DNA of 64,000 nt from Owenia fusiformis (GCA_903813345.2 CAIIXF020000001.1:54765885-54829884); one strand, 5' to 3'. Positions 1 to 13,473 are shown, counted from the stretch's first letter. Made by a program: numbers and translations. Notes: a model not told the origin generated them from the letters alone.

Positions 1-1284
1 AGTTTTAGGGAGAGAAGTTGGAAAGATATATCCCGTATCCTGATTTTGAGGTTTACATATCCAGAACCTCCATATCTCCCGCCATATATCTCGCTTCGGT
101 GCATATCTTCCCGCTTCGCTGCATATCTTCCCGCTTCCGGTAAGTAGTGGAAATGCAGTAAAATGACTTTGCATATGAATGATTTGTTTATTTTTACACC
201 TTGTACTATTGAAATGGCCATATGCCCCTGAAAACTCTACTTGGTATAGGATAAAGCAGTTATGTACGGTCGGTTTGGATATTGGGTTCATCCCTCGTGA
301 GATATGCACATCTACCTTCGGTCCCTACGGTCCCTCAGGTAGATATGCATATCTCCCTCTGGATAAACCCCATATCCAAAACCTCCCAGTACATAACCCT
401 TATATATATAGCAGAAGTAGTAGTCTGTTGCACCGACATATATCCTGCGACCAGACGACGATAACCTAGACTAAAACTCGGCCACTACAATCGCCACCTA
501 ACGTGTGAGGTAACGTAAAAGGGGCACAATAATCGATTACTACACATGCGCGGTTTTGATGAAAGTATAGAGTAACTAAAATTGGCTTTATCGTATGAAA
601 ATACCGTAATTTTCTCACCTCTGACCATCTATGGTGCACACAGAAACACCCCAATACTTTGGACTGTATCTTGACAACTGTGGAATATAGTCTGCTACCT
701 AATAATTAAAAGTACATGGATATTGAGTGTCTTCAATTATTGTCCCTTTTGAATAAGTGTTTCTTCTCATTCCAGAGAGACTTGACTGAAATTATGATAC
801 ATTTTCGCTGTGGAGATTTCCACGTATTTCAATGAAATAGATGTCACGTATAAGACATTTAACTAAATGCCGATTAGATAGCAAGGAAACATCCTTGGCA
901 TTGCTTTGAAAGCAGTGATTGACCGATGTTGAAGGATGTCATGAAAAGGGTAATGTAAGTCTATGATGTCCTCTGCGGCCCTTGTGAAATACCTGGTTCA
1001 AGATCCCTTCATGATGATCGTAAATTGATATACTTCTCGTATAGAGTGTACTATGTCTGAACTTCTTATATTATATCAGAGATAAAATTATGGGTGATTA
1101 ATTAAATCTTTACAGTAAAGTATCAATTACTGCATATGATATATTTTATTCCATTTTCGATTTGCATATTGTTTTTGTCAACCCTTTAGCCCAATTCGTA
1201 AAAATAGGACGTGACGACGCAAGGCAATATGTAACATATACACTAATATTTTACAGTGTAACAAAGACCGGATAAGACACCCAC
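1..1284. other. Non-coding, probably glutaminase intron
   Basis: No coding exon is visible on either strand. The sequence lies downstream of the last visible glutaminase exon on the minus strand, and the catalytic exons expected next are not here, so this is probably intron. Positions about 60-140 carry a short tandem motif (CATATCTTCCCGCTTC and variants). Positions 290-360 carry related AGATATGCA/GGTCCCT repeats. Confidence 0.5.
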
Positions 1285-1414
1285 CTTGCCTGCGTTCTTT
1301 TCTTTTACTTTCTCATAAATTTCATCCACGTGTTTGGCAAACTCAAGAAAATCAGGGATGACAAATTGATTTTTAAACGCCTTTCCAATCAGAACAATGT
1401 TTGCTTGTGTGCAC
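1285..1414 (-). CDS. GLS: GLS exon 4
   Basis: 130 nt, acceptor TTTTTAG and donor GTGGGT, phase 2 in and phase 0 out. It encodes CTQANIVLIGKAFKNQFVIP followed by DFLEFAKHVDEIYEKVKE and NAGK, matching the last part of the GLS EF-hand-like region before the catalytic domain. Confidence 0.85.
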
Positions 1415-3199
1415 CTAAAAACATAATAATTGTGAATTGTATTTTGAAGGTAGATCTGATTGAAAAGAAAATGCAAGCGTTTCATTTCTCGTTGCAAATT
1501 AGTACTTTACTGTGTATTTCATGACGAATATCCTTAGAATAATACAATTAATTTCCTTTATTGCTCTTCCTAAACCAAGTTAATTGATCATCAACCAATA
1601 TATTACTTCTTGAATGTTTCCCTGTCAACTGTCGCATCTGTACAATTAGTTTCCTCATACATCAATTCTTGTTTGACATCTTCAAAGTTTTTGCGACATT
1701 CAGCAAGGCGAGGATCGGATTCACGTAAGCCAGTGCAATTTAATGCCTGTTGAGAAATAACAATTCTGATAGAGGGATGTACGTCATCAACAATACAATA
1801 GGGAATATAAAACACTTATAACGAGAAACCATCGTTAAAATAACGAAAAGATATTGTCTAAATGCATTAGTAGTGCCTGTCGTAGAATTCGGGGAATAAT
1901 GGTCACGACGTGAGAAAACTGAGAAAGAAATTAAACTCACCTGCCAAAATCTTGATATGGATATTTTCTGATTGGAATCAAATAAAAAATCCAATGTGTT
2001 TTTAATGTCCTTTTTACCATCATTTTGTTTAAATTGTTTCAAAAAACGAGCAGTAGCTTTAGCAAATTTCATGCTTAGCATGTAGACCCCTACTCCTACT
2101 GTAACAACAATTTTCAAATAAATGAGTATAACTTCAAGTTGTATTGCTAAATTAATTATATGTGAAAATTTATCTTAACAGACATACCGCCCAAAATTTT
2201 CCGATAGCTACACGGTCATCTTTGTCACATAACAGGTCAAACAGAACGTCTTCAATGTCGTTTGGTCTCTGAAGCTGGCTTAAGCGCAATTCACTGTAAA
2301 TAAATTGATGGCTTGAATTAATCATCCAAGTAGCGTTTGATGAATGATGAATGTATTAAAAATAAATTAGCGAAGAAATCATTTTAGCCTATACTGGAAC
2401 AAAGCAAAGCAGAAGGATATCAAAAATAGTTATTTATCTCCATTATGATACATTATTTAGTGTTAAATAAAATGTAGTAATCAACTTATTAGATAATGGG
2501 ATTATGTTGGAGATATATCAGCATAGATGATTCTGCAATGATAATTAGATTCATTGATCTATAAATGTTAGTTGGTGCATTTTTTATACTTATACGTCCA
2601 TACTTTCGTTGCTGATGTTCCGCCTAAAATAAACACAAAACGAGCTAAGTATGAGGTTGATGATTTTAATTATATAAATTCCTCTGTTCGGGATTTCTGG
2701 TTGACAGGAATGACAAAGACAAATGCATATGGTGATCGCGAATATTTTGAAGAGTCAAACGGTTCCATAACTATAAGTTGCAATACTTGTCAAATATTTG
2801 ATCGTCAAATTCTTCCCCCAACGCTCAGTAAAAGAATTCAGTACTTAGCACCGAGTCTTTGTTTATTCCTAACAGTCCATAATTATACTGCATACTATCT
2901 TAACTTGTGCCGCATGTTTTTGTAAAATTTCAAATAAATTAATAAAGTGTACTTATACCATGGTCAATGACAGATACTTACCAAAAACTTGGCAAACGTG
3001 ATAATCTGCGACGAAATGCGGCACGCGATGGCGATGGTTTATTCGTTGTTGGTGATTTGGGTGGTGGCGATTCGCATCCTGTGCTATTACCAGAAGATAA
3101 ACCATTTGCTAAGGTAAGCCCTTCGATTGTTAGTTGTTCAGTAGGTGGATTTGAATCTTTCTTCAACTGTTTGAAATGATCGAGCATTTCAAGTTCCAT
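1285..3199 (-). CDS. GLS: Glutaminase, N-terminal part of a spliced gene
   Basis: Glutaminase hydrolyses glutamine to glutamate and ammonia, usually in mitochondria. Four exons join in phase on the minus strand: 2982-3199, 2188-2293, 1607-1746 and 1285-1414. The predicted product contains TGLRESDPRL, ETFKKCTQANIVL and FVIPDFLEFAKHVDEIYE. These align with the EF-hand-like four-helix region just ahead of the serine-hydrolase-type catalytic domain in animal GLS/GLS2 (TGLR.SDPRL and FVIPDF are family hallmarks, recalled rather than searched). All splice junctions are GT/AG and the phases agree (2, 0, 2, 0). The catalytic domain and 3' end lie beyond the left edge. The start is uncertain: the ATG at 3199-3197 has a fair context, but the frame stays open to about 3298 without another ATG, so an upstream exon carrying a mitochondrial presequence is possible. 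Confidence 0.85.
1607..1746 (-). CDS. GLS: GLS exon 3
   Basis: 140 nt, acceptor CTCAACAG and donor GTAATA, phase 0 in and phase 2 out. It encodes ALNCTGLRESDPRLAECRK and a Thr/Glu-rich loop ending VDRETFK. The TGLR-SDPRL stretch is the clearest glutaminase signature in the window. Confidence 0.85.
1941..2073 (-). CDS. GLS: Alternative GLS exon 2B
   Basis: A second open segment encodes DIKNTLDFLFDSNQKISISRFWQ. It resembles exon 2A residue by residue (DI..-LF/FL-..-I.-(K/R)FW) and ends at a very good donor GTGAGT in phase 0, so it can join exon 3. With the weak acceptor CTAAG at 2074 it enters in phase 2, the same as 2A, and could be a mutually exclusive exon. The better-looking acceptor at 2099-2102 gives phase 1 and would not fit exon 1. 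It could also be an alternative first exon, since in-frame ATGs lie just upstream. Confidence 0.5.
2188..2293 (-). CDS. GLS: GLS exon 2A
   Basis: 106 nt between acceptor TTTACAG and donor GTATGT, phase 2 in and phase 0 out. It encodes ELRLSQ, then DIEDVLFDLLCDKDD and VAIGKFWA. This corresponds to the first helical pair of the GLS N-terminal region (LLFYTIAEG..IPIHKFISAL in vertebrates). It reads directly into exon 3 (ALNCTGLRESDPRL). Confidence 0.8.
2982..3199 (-). CDS. GLS: GLS exon 1 (start uncertain)
   Basis: Codes for a Ser/Pro-rich linker (GCESPPPKSP, SRAAFRRRLSRLPSF) and ends at a strong donor GTAAGT (2976-2981) in phase 2. Joining to exon 2A completes a Cys codon. This stretch is not conserved enough to recognise alone. 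It is placed in the gene by phase and position. Its plus-strand reading is also open but has no support. Confidence 0.6.
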
Positions 3200-3299
3200 T
3201 CCTTGTACGAAGTAGGGCGATTCCGTATTTTTTCGTACTTTGATGAGGATATCAGACAGTCGTGTGTCGCTCTTTGCTTTCAATGCGTGTGGTATGGCT

Positions 3300-4400
3300 T
3301 ACATGGCATGGAACTTTGAAGATGGTTCTCGTTCACAGGTTTGGCTCAATTAAAATAAGAACCGGTCAGAACTGGATTTAGATAAAAATTAACTGATTAA
3401 TTAAAACTACTGTCACTGTCAGTCAAGTAGAAAATTATGCTGTCAAAAGTATCATTCAAATGGTCATTATATGTTTCCGCAATGAAATGTGAAAGAACAT
3501 GTTTACAAGTTTGCTTGAAGGAATATACAGGGGATTTTTTACCTAGCGGATGTTTTGCCAAACGGGAATATTTGGGTCTTTAATCTTTATAATAGAATAC
3601 AACTAAAGAGACGTATGCTGCTATGCATCTTTTGAAAAACAAAGTGGCAAATTAAATTATGGATATTAATGCTTTTGATCTTAGTAACCTCCCTTTACGT
3701 CTTAATAAATTGAACGTAACACTTATTCGTGCTTTGCAATGTTATTGCATCCGGATTTCTAATGAAAGTGTCATACGATTGAAACAGAAAATAGTAGCAT
3801 TTAATAAGTAAAAGGAACCCTTGTCATCATGTCGTAGTAGCTAGTTATTATGAACCATGATGTGTTGTAAGTTATTACACTTCGTAACGTAAATGGGTGA
3901 GAGACTGGGTGACACAAATCTCTTACCTCGGAAATGACAAATAAGAAGGAATCTGGTAAACCAGAATGCAAATCTCTGATTTTGACCAAAATACCTTAAA
4001 GAAAGGTGTGGTGCCAGGTCTCTTATTTTTTGCACTATCGTTTTAGAAAAACTGAAGAGGCATTATGTATAGGTATTTCTAATTACAGGATGATCCAAAA
4101 TTCGAGGAATATGTCTTGGAAACATTTTCATAGAATTTGAAATAAGAACACTTCATTCAAATACCTGTTCGTTCAAGTGCCAAAAAGAAAAGTCGGAGTA
4201 TTACAAAAACAAACAAGAAAACGAAACATTTAATAGCACAACCATAAGCATAAGGAATACAATTCCCAATATCAATAGACCAGCCAAGTATTTAGCGGAT
4301 GGTAACGTGCATGTAATCCTTTCAAGTCAAGGTTGCTAGTTCTGATAGCCTCTTTCCATGTCATTGTTATAATGGGTAAGAGATGGAATATTGAACTTGC
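3300..4400. other. Non-coding, no recognised feature
   Basis: AT-rich sequence upstream of the visible glutaminase exons. Short open frames exist on both strands but none has splice signals or recognisable content. Confidence 0.4.
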
Positions 4401-4416
4401 TTATATTTGTTTTCAG

Positions 4417-4595
4417 GACTCGCAAGAGACGCACTTGTTTTGGCCTCTATAGGGCAAGAAAAAATTGTGTCTTGCTTTATTTATGAAACCAATGAAAGTC
4501 AAAAAGATACCAATGAAGAGGCAAAAAAGGAATTAGCATCAAGTTCTGAAGAATATGGCAAAATCAATAACAATGAATCGGGGATACATATTTGA
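4417..4595 (+). CDS. Possible terminal exon, unknown protein
   Basis: A good acceptor (TTGTTTTCAG) opens a frame of about 59 codons. It reads GLARDALVLASIGQEK, then an acidic Lys/Glu/Asn-rich tail, ending in TGA at 4593-4595. An AATAAA signal follows at 4638-4643, as expected for a last exon. I cannot identify upstream exons or a family; the acidic polar tail resembles a membrane-transporter C-terminus, but that is only an impression. Confidence 0.3.
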
Positions 4596-4649
4596 ACGGG
4601 GTTCGCGTAACCGTCCATCAATTTTTCGCAAATTCAAAATAAATTATTA

Positions 4650-7600
4650 TGGTCTGAGTAGAACATATTAGGTGGTTTCCAATGATCAATTGGCTTTTTA
4701 TGATCGTATGTAGGTTACATCTATATACCTCGAGGTCATTAGGAAATGAAGACCATGCCCTAACGACAAAAATAAACAAATTACTAAATTTTGTGTCGTG
4801 TTGAATTTCAAACTCAACAATGTTTCGCTTATTTCATGTTATCCCCGGGCATCAATTTGCAAAGACTACGTTCAAAATATACATTACTAAATGCATCACC
4901 AGTCATCGATACACAGTAGTAGAAAATAATGCCTCAACCTTAGTTTTCTGTTCCATCGCGGCCATTTTATTGGATAAATTAGTGAACGTAGCCGTCCAAC
5001 CTCGTTTTCAGGAGGCATGTATACCATTGGATTACATACACCAGTGGGACAACTGCATTGTTTGAAGTTGTTTTATGTATGTGCGTTTGTGTGTAACATG
5101 TTACACACAAACACACACTGCTTTAAATCCCTTATGCTTATAAAGTATAAAGTGTGTGTGCTTCGTCATCATTTAGTGCGCAGCTCTATCAATTTATATA
5201 TAAAGACTAAGAGACATTACTTTTGAACCCTTAACTCGTTTAGACATTGGAATCATATTGATACGTGCCATGAATGCATGTTAGTATCCACCTTATAAAC
5301 AAAACTATTCATTCGGTGAGAAGAGCATTAGAAATGATCGAAAGGATATACGTTTCTGTACAAAATTTTGCAAAACACTAACTTTCAATATCCCAGATGC
5401 GAGTAGAAATAATCTTGATTTACCATTCCAAACCAATAAATGTTAAAAATGGGTATTTTTCGTGTAATTGAAAATAGCTAAAACTAAAATGATTTTTTCT
5501 AATTGTTTTATGTATTTTAAAATAATATGCCAGCATACTTATTGTTCAGTCCGGTAGTAAATAACTTTGAAAATTCGATAATAAGTTGTGAATTTCGTGA
5601 ATTTGCTGATGTAGCAGGACAACACTCCCTTGAAAACATGTCATATCTCAGTTATAAATGGTCGCATCTTTTCAATTTGGTTCTTTTGGCATAGAAAACA
5701 TTCAGTCAGAGTGTGATGACAGCAGTGTATTTGCTTCTCCCTTACTACCGATTATATATACCCATTATAGAAAGTGTACAATTTATTCTGTGAAAAACGT
5801 CACGGTCGTTAAAACAGGCCCAGACAGCAGTGGGGAAACTCGAGATAAATTAATTATCCGTGGTTATAAAGTCTTTAGTTCAGTTTATCAGACAAAAGTG
5901 TTACAAATCGTGATAATAGTTGTGATTGAATTATAATGAACATGAGCTGGAAAATTCTGAAAAATCACCGTTTTGCTTGTGAAAAACGACCGTGATGTTA
6001 CTCAGTCATATATTGACAGTTGTCGTGTTGGAAATGGGGCAATTTTCAAGAAAACAATATGACCACTCCATCATAACATAAAAGGATTTTCGAAATAACA
6101 AGCATTACCTCATCTATGAACTGATATTGTGCGAAACTGTGACAATCGTCACGCGTGAAAAACGTCACGGTTATAGCATTGATCTCAAAGCAGTAATTAG
6201 CCATTTTTATAAATCCCAGATGGATTGATTTAATTTTATATTATGACCCATATTCTTAAAACACATGTTTAAAAGTTATTCAGTGATTACGCATAAAGAT
6301 CAATTTATAGGCAAGGAAACGATAACAACTAACGAATTTGCCCTTTTGTAAATGTGCTTTTTACATCTTATTCGTCTTTACAATAAAACGTAACATGCAA
6401 GCAAAGTTACAAGTTATTTTGGAATTCCATAAGCATAATTTATCGGAAAAGTCATAACAAAAAATGTTATATGAAGACCATTAAAGCCCAAAATAGTTGA
6501 CCCTCAGTAAATAACATTTCGTTCAGTGTATTCCCGGGGATCGCTAAATTCAATCATAAAGTCACTTAAAGATCTAATAGCAAAGGTTTTGCAAAAATAA
6601 ATCAATGTAGTATAAAACAAATGTATGTATAATGAAGAAATAAATATATAATGAAAAAAATAGATATCTGTTTGTAATATTGGTATAAACTTAAGATTAA
6701 AAAGTGTCACTATCTCTTTCACTTTTCAACAAATATAGGCTCACGTGACATGTGACGCGGGGCAGGCAATTTTGATCTATCGTATACCATATCAGTATCA
6801 AATTGCTGATATTTCAACCTCGTCTTGCGAGGCCATTTTGATTTGAAACATCTTGAATTTGGTGTCAAAATGAAGCTGGTCACGCCCACTTTCAGAGTTA
6901 TCAATGAATCATTTACTACGACTACTATATTCATTTAGGACGCGTGTAAAGTTAACCAATCAGAAAGACAATTGTTCCATATATGTCAGTTCATTAACAT
7001 ATTCAGTGTTTACTACTGCTTTTCGCATCATGACAACACGAGTAGTAACCAATCAAGATGCCGTATTTTATGAGTGAGTTCAGAGTGACACGCACGCGAC
7101 ATGTTGTCTGAGGTGATCGCGATGTTGAACAATTTCTTCTCGGAATTTGTCCAGAGAAATCAGCGATTCTAAATTAAGGTAGGATCTGCCATTCTTTCCT
7201 GTTCAAGTTATAACTTATCTCTATCGAATCCTAAAGTTTTGGAAGAAGATATGAAGCGTAGGTTTAAAAACGAAGCGATTAATTTGACGATCTGATTTTG
7301 CAATTTGCAATGGCCAGTTTACTGCAAGTCCAGTGCATGTATTTGACAAGAGATAGCGCCAAGTCTTGTATCTAAATGCTTGTTAAGCCACTCAAAAACA
7401 AGATCCATATTTTCTAAATTTGATAACTTTGCAGAAAACCTGTTTTCATAATCTGTTTTCCGCGTCTAGATTCAAACTGAGTATGATAATAGGATCGCTG
7501 GAATCTTCAGTCAATGGCAACGGGTCTTCATTCCAGAACTCACATTTTTAGTTGATTCTCCGTCATAGTTCTTGTCTAAAAGTCCCCATATCTGCTCTCT

Positions 7601-10600
7601 TACTGCCATACTTGCACACATTTCCCCTCCTTAAATTGTCTTCATTCAAATTACACCCTCTATAGCCATTTTCCAGAACCCGGGAATCAGAATCGCTGAT
7701 GTTTGCCATATTGAACATATTATATGTACTGTAATATCTGTACATTGCCTGCTACGCGTAATGGTCACGTGACTAGCGCGATACAGGAAAAATGGGGAAT
7801 TTCGAAACAACAATTTTTGGGCACTTTTATTGCAAATTTCAGGTATTTATAAAGTGTTTGTGGTATAAAATATAATCCACAGACATAAATGAACATCCAA
7901 ACTACATATTTCATTAAGTTTTGGAGCCTTTTTTGCTCTTAAATTAACATCTTTAATGTTTGCATTCTGTTTTCTTTTCAATGAATGGAATTATTATTAT
8001 TAATAGAGAACAGCATAAACCGAAAACTCTAGTTAAGTAATATGAACGATTACAGCTTTTCAACGTTGTTTTCGTGTTATAATTAATTTTTATCTATTTC
8101 AATTCCATTTGCACGATCTGTATATGATCTGTAATATTCAATATGCCTTTGCGGAACGCAATTCGTTGGAAAAGAGATAGAGAAAAGCAAAAACTAAGCA
8201 ATCCCCGAGAATATTAAAGAAAATGTAAGGCAAGCAATGCAAAAAAAACACTCCTCTTTGAAATATATCGCCAACCGACTAGCAAAAAGAAATTAGCACA
8301 AAATGCACGCTTCGAGAATGGAGGCAACAAAGCGAGATTAATTCTTTCAATGTTCTCTTTCTCTAAAACAAAACCGGTATAACCCATTGCACTGAATATT
8401 AAACGTCCAGAACTTCAAAGAAAAAATGAAAATCACAGGAAAGAATTGAGTTTATGCTGAGAGTTTTGTTATGTGATATCAGAAACCGTTGAAAAAGTAT
8501 CGAGTCTGACAAAAAAATTCCGTTCTAGGACTAGCGACTTAACTCAGCTCGAATAAAGCAAAACATAACGATAAGAACGTTTTCAGTGGCCATGAAAAAT
8601 GACCTTGTGATGAGATCGGGGTATCGATGAAGCGCTCCGCAGACCAAAAGAAAATTTCATATTGCAGATGATTTTTATGCTTTGGCTACGTCAGACTACG
8701 TCAGCAATATCATTCTTATATCTTTCAAAAAGGTACTTTTCGGATGCATGATTGAATGCCGTTAATGTCATTTGGAATGAACGTATGGTTGCCCTGCTGT
8801 TTGTGGTGCATGCAGGAAAGACTTCACTACGTCACCCTGCAGTTGGTCTAAAAAGTAAACACCCATAGTAAAAGTTTCTCAAATTGTAAAAAACAAATCA
8901 AAGTGTCTTACCTCATACACTAAAAGAGATTAAAAGGGAACTAGGGTGATTAGGTGCTTGACGACATGGCATTTGCACCATCGATGTAAAGTGTAAAAGC
9001 GCTGGTTTCTTGAATCAGTGAAAAGTTTTGGTGAAGTTGATTTAAAAAGATGAATTAAATAATGTGGGGTGCACATAGTTATTGAAAATGGAAAAGAGGT
9101 GTTCAGCACATATTAACTATGATTGCATATGAGTCCATATATGTAACATGTACGTAACTGCTTTTTCCTTGGAGAAAGTGAAACACGGCACGATTCTACT
9201 ATTCATGCTTTAAAAAATTAAGCATAAAGGTGATAATATAAGACAAAAATACTAACTTGTTTCTCAATTCACCTAGCCATAGTCATCAAAATGACCATTC
9301 TTGAATTAAGACTTGTGAACATATAACTCATTATCATTTGTTTCCAATTTTCTTGTGAAAAACGACACGCGGAAAAATGGTGAACCAGTCAAATGATCAT
9401 TGCTCCCAAAACAAATTTTTTATCATTTTCTATTCGTCTAAAGCATCATTTTTCATGACCGAATCGATTCATGTTCAAATAGGATCGATCCCTTTCAATT
9501 TTACTCAAATTAAAAACACAACGTATGAAAAAATCGAGAAAAATGATGGATTCGGAAATTTCATGTTGACAAGTGATGCACTTCAAAATGAAAATACTTG
9601 AAGTCCAAATTCATTTATGATTCATTTATGATTTTAAAGGACAGGAGAGTAGCATGAGGAAATGTGAATATCTTGGCATAATAATCACGGACTGAAACTG
9701 TGAAAATCGTCACGTTTGAGACGGGCCCTAATTTCAATTTGAAATTCCAACTTATGTTCCGTGGAGTTTACTTCAATGCTTTGGGTAACGTGTGTATAAA
9801 TGTATACAGATACATACTACATGTCTATTTGAAAAAATCATTTTAATGCTTTTTTGAATTTTTAACAAAATTGGTTTCACACTTAAGCCGTTTTCAGTGT
9901 TACGTCATTAAAAATCCACAATTCAGTCAAACTGATGTCATATTTGGAATCCACATGTAAAATTTTAGAAATGTGGTTTTGAAAAGAGTTTATCAACTTT
10001 GAAAATTTAATTTTCTTTGAAAATGTGATTTCTAGGTCGGGGAGATTCCCCATATACCCCATGTTTTAAAACCACAAAAAGTGAAATATCTTTTCCTGTG
10101 TTGGGCAGATAATATTTTCTTTTACTGGACATATTTTAATTTGTACAACTTTCAGATACATAAGGGTTATATAAAAAGTGAACCACTAAAACTGATGCAT
10201 ATTCAAGTTTAAGGGAATTTTGTAATACCCTGTCATGTTAATTCACCCGAATCAGCCACCTGGTGGCGAAACTGGCAACTACCTACTCGCATCTGAGTAA
10301 TTCACTTAATCTTATAACGTATAGCTATACTAATAAACATAAGATGCATTCACTTATGAGCGAAATCTCTCTAATATGAGTAACATTTCAACAAAATCAA
10401 CATTCGACAAAGACCAGACACAATACCTATAAACCACAAGTATTATGTTTTACAATGGTAAACCAGCACAGTTTTACATTTAGAGCAGATTCTCTCGAAT
10501 AAGTAAATCGATGTTTTCTGTATCACTTCAAACTTATGGAATATGTACTTGCCATACTCAACTGCGGAATATGCCATATACCGCAGGTGAGTATCGCATA

Positions 10601-11067
10601 TTTTGCAGTTAATTATCGGGCAATCTGTATGAAAACAATAAAACAACAATATTTTAACAACTTCGTTTATTTCCACCTCCAAACCCAACTAACAAATAAC
10701 ATCAAAACAAAACAAAAATACACATCACGTACTTGAAAGAAAAGTATCATTCGAAGCGAAATGATTGCAATGCCTATTACTCCTACTCAGGTTTCAATGT
10801 TATTCTTATTGGTTCTACTTGATAGGCTTTACCGAACATGAAGACAATACGTAATAATTACTAATTCATGAGAATCTATTGTGCACATGTCACTATTATG
10901 TTGAGGTACTATTGAGAATACACTTATATGTCAATTTCACCTTAACCATCTGACTCGAATAACAGATCAAGGTCATCAAAAAGTGGATTATTGAGGGTGT
11001 TTGCAACGATGACAATACGTTTTGCCTCAGCAAGATTACAAAATAGAACATTTGTGAGGTTTAACAG
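4650..11067. other. Intergenic region, no gene seen
   Basis: About 6.4 kb of AT-rich DNA with no supported exon. Short CGTCACG/CGTGACG-containing segments recur near 5800, 5985, 6145, 9360 and 9705, often as GTGAAAAACGTCACGG. They look like fragments of a dispersed repeat. Confidence 0.4.
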
Positions 11068-11075
11068 CACGTGTC

Positions 11076-11318
11076 ACTGACGGATCCAAAAGCTAACAAA
11101 AAATTGAGAGGGGGGGGGGGCACAATTACAAGTCAGGCAAAATTTAGGAAAATCTATTGGGGCCCCTAAAACCAAAAATTGAGCCCAAATTTTGAACATT
11201 TAAGGCCCATTTTTGATAATTTGGCTAAAAAATGACAAAATTGTTTGGGGCCTTAAAATCTTTTTCTGGGCCACCATGCTCCTCCCCCCCCCCCCCCCCC
11301 CCCCTGGATCCGCCAGTG
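11076..11318. mobile_element. hAT-like MITE
   Basis: 243 bp bounded by inverted ends ACTGACGGATCCA and TGGATCCGCCAGTG, followed inward by long G and C homopolymers. Ends of the form CAGTGGCGGATCCA are typical of non-autonomous hAT elements in animals. The 8-bp flanks CACGTGTC (11068-11075) and CATGTGTC (11319-11326) differ at one base, as an aged 8-bp target duplication would. There is no coding capacity. Confidence 0.7.
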
Positions 11319-12522
11319 CATGTGTCATCTTTGATCTAAATATGTTTGGTTGAGTTGAAAAGAGGAAGGAGCAAAAAACGTATTCCCGTCAAAAATGATA
11401 CATTATTCTAATAGTCTAAGACACGCGACAGCACTTTAGGGTTAGTACTAGAAGTATTACTTTCAGTATCTCTTTGATCATTTTAGCTATTATAAGAGGT
11501 GTATCCATGGGCTTTCAACTAGACTGGAATTTGATAACGGAGTTTTGCGCCTGCCAGTTTCCCAGCTGACCATATCCCCGGGACCATATCATATCAATTC
11601 CGATCGACAAAACTTAAGCATGTGGAATCTGCCAGCGTATTGTAATGTTAGATCAGCGACCGAATCTGAATGATCAATGTGTTTTAGTCTTCCTACGTCA
11701 GTACTTTCATCGTGGTAGCACCCACGGGTCCTCATGTCACGTTGTTAATTATTTTATTCTATGGCTGTTATTATGCAAATGAGAACGATATAGCGCGTCT
11801 ATTAATATTAGACCGGTTAATTATCACTGGAATGATGAAGTATTGATTTCATTTACTTTAGTACCATTATATGTATTGAGTCATTCATGTGCAATTGTGG
11901 CGACCAGTCGATGAGGCTTTAATCATTTTGGGCAAAACGGTCTATTTTTAGAGAACCTAATCGCAAAGAATGAAGTATTTGTTTTTGTTTTAATGTATGA
12001 TGTTGAGTGAAATGTTTGATAACCGGTTTTATATTCATCTCATTTGGCATTCTAACAAAACGAAAAAAAGTATACCGGTTGGTTTACAATAGACCCGAAC
12101 TATAAATTGTTGTTTTTATTATGACGTTGCTTGGAGAATATTATTATAATTGTGAAAATATACTTATATACAAACATCGTACCGTTATAATTAAACCGTG
12201 TGCACAGGATGTGCCAAAAACCGCCACCTTTTCAAAATGCATTCTGAATTTCACACATTTTGTTTTTTTTAGCTTAAACGCTAAATCAAACCACAAAACA
12301 ACCCCCTCACCCCATGGCCAAAGCAATGCTTTTATATCAATTATCCTTTTTTGGAGCAATCGATCAACTCCAGCGCTTAATCAAGATATACAGGGTGGTC
12401 CAAAAAATCATTTACACTTTTGATAGCGTAGCATTTTCTAACAATAAGAGGATTTCCCTTTTTTCATAGACCTGTCCTACAGACATGTAAGTTTTGTGCT
12501 GCGTAAGTTTTATTATCATATA

Positions 12523-13380
12523 CACTCCCCTCCATAAGTTTGGCAACCTTTTCCCCCCATTGAACTACGTGTTAAAGCCTCTTTACCTTTGAATTTTTAT
12601 TTACTTAACGTGCGATGAAAATACTTATACTATTGATGGAAACGTAATTTGATTCCAATACCTCCAAATTTTCTAATTTTTTTTCCTCAATTACAATAGG
12701 TCGAAAATTGATGATGAATTTGATGAATTTTTGAAAATCGTCATTCCCATGTTAACCAATGGGAAATGGTAGGTTTGCCGCAAGTCATATGACAGAATAT
12801 CCATCCATCCGAGTCCTTGCAAAAAATACGAGTGAGGCAGGTAATTGAATTTGCGAACTTTATTTAACAAAAAATTGATATGTTTCTTCAGGTTCAACAA
12901 AGTTAGAGGGCTTTAAAGTCAAAATTGTTTTTCAAAAAACCTCTCCCATTGAAATAACACAGGAGCCGAAAAATAATTTTCAAAAATGACTTTGAAGCGC
13001 TGTAACTTTAATATTCATCAAATAAACTAAACACTTAGTGTTCAAAAAAGTTAGACAATTCAATTTTCTATATGAAAATATTTTTGCTGAATCTTTTACT
13101 GAAAAGATATCCTGATTTCTGATTTGCCCTGAACCCTCCATTTCCCATTGGATTACATGAGAATGAAGATTTTCAAAAATTCATCAAATTTATCATCAAT
13201 TTTCGACCTGAGGGAAAAATTGAGAAAATTTGGAGGTATTGGAAATAAAGTCAAGCTACGTTTCCATCAATATCATAAGTTATTTCATCGCCGGTTAAGT
13301 AAATAAAAATTCAAACGTAAAGAGGCTTTAACACGTACTCCAATGGAGAAAAAAGGTTGCCAAACTTATGGAGGGGAGTG
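12523..13380. mobile_element. Tc1/mariner-like MITE with long inverted arms
   Basis: 858 bp starting CACTCCCCTCCATAAGTTTG, ending in its inverse, and flanked by TA on both sides. The inverted arms extend about 245 bp (12523-12770 and 13137-13380), including the AAGAGGCTTTAACACGT stretch, and leave a small unique centre. There is no transposase. TA target and CACTCCC-type ends fit the Tc1/mariner superfamily. Confidence 0.75.
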
Positions 13381-13473
13381 TACCTCCATATTGCGAGCAC
13401 AGATCAATAGTTTGTAATGTTCTCAATCGAAGTTCGTTACATACAGTGTAGTGTCCCTGTCCATGTTCGAATT

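Noticed and set aside
2572-2925. 117-codon plus-strand frame
   Set aside because: Lies inside the GLS intron, lacks splice or poly(A) support and matches no family I recognise.
12389-12420. Mariner end TACAGGGTGGTCC
   Set aside because: Looks like a transposon terminus but no matching opposite end was found; too short to call.
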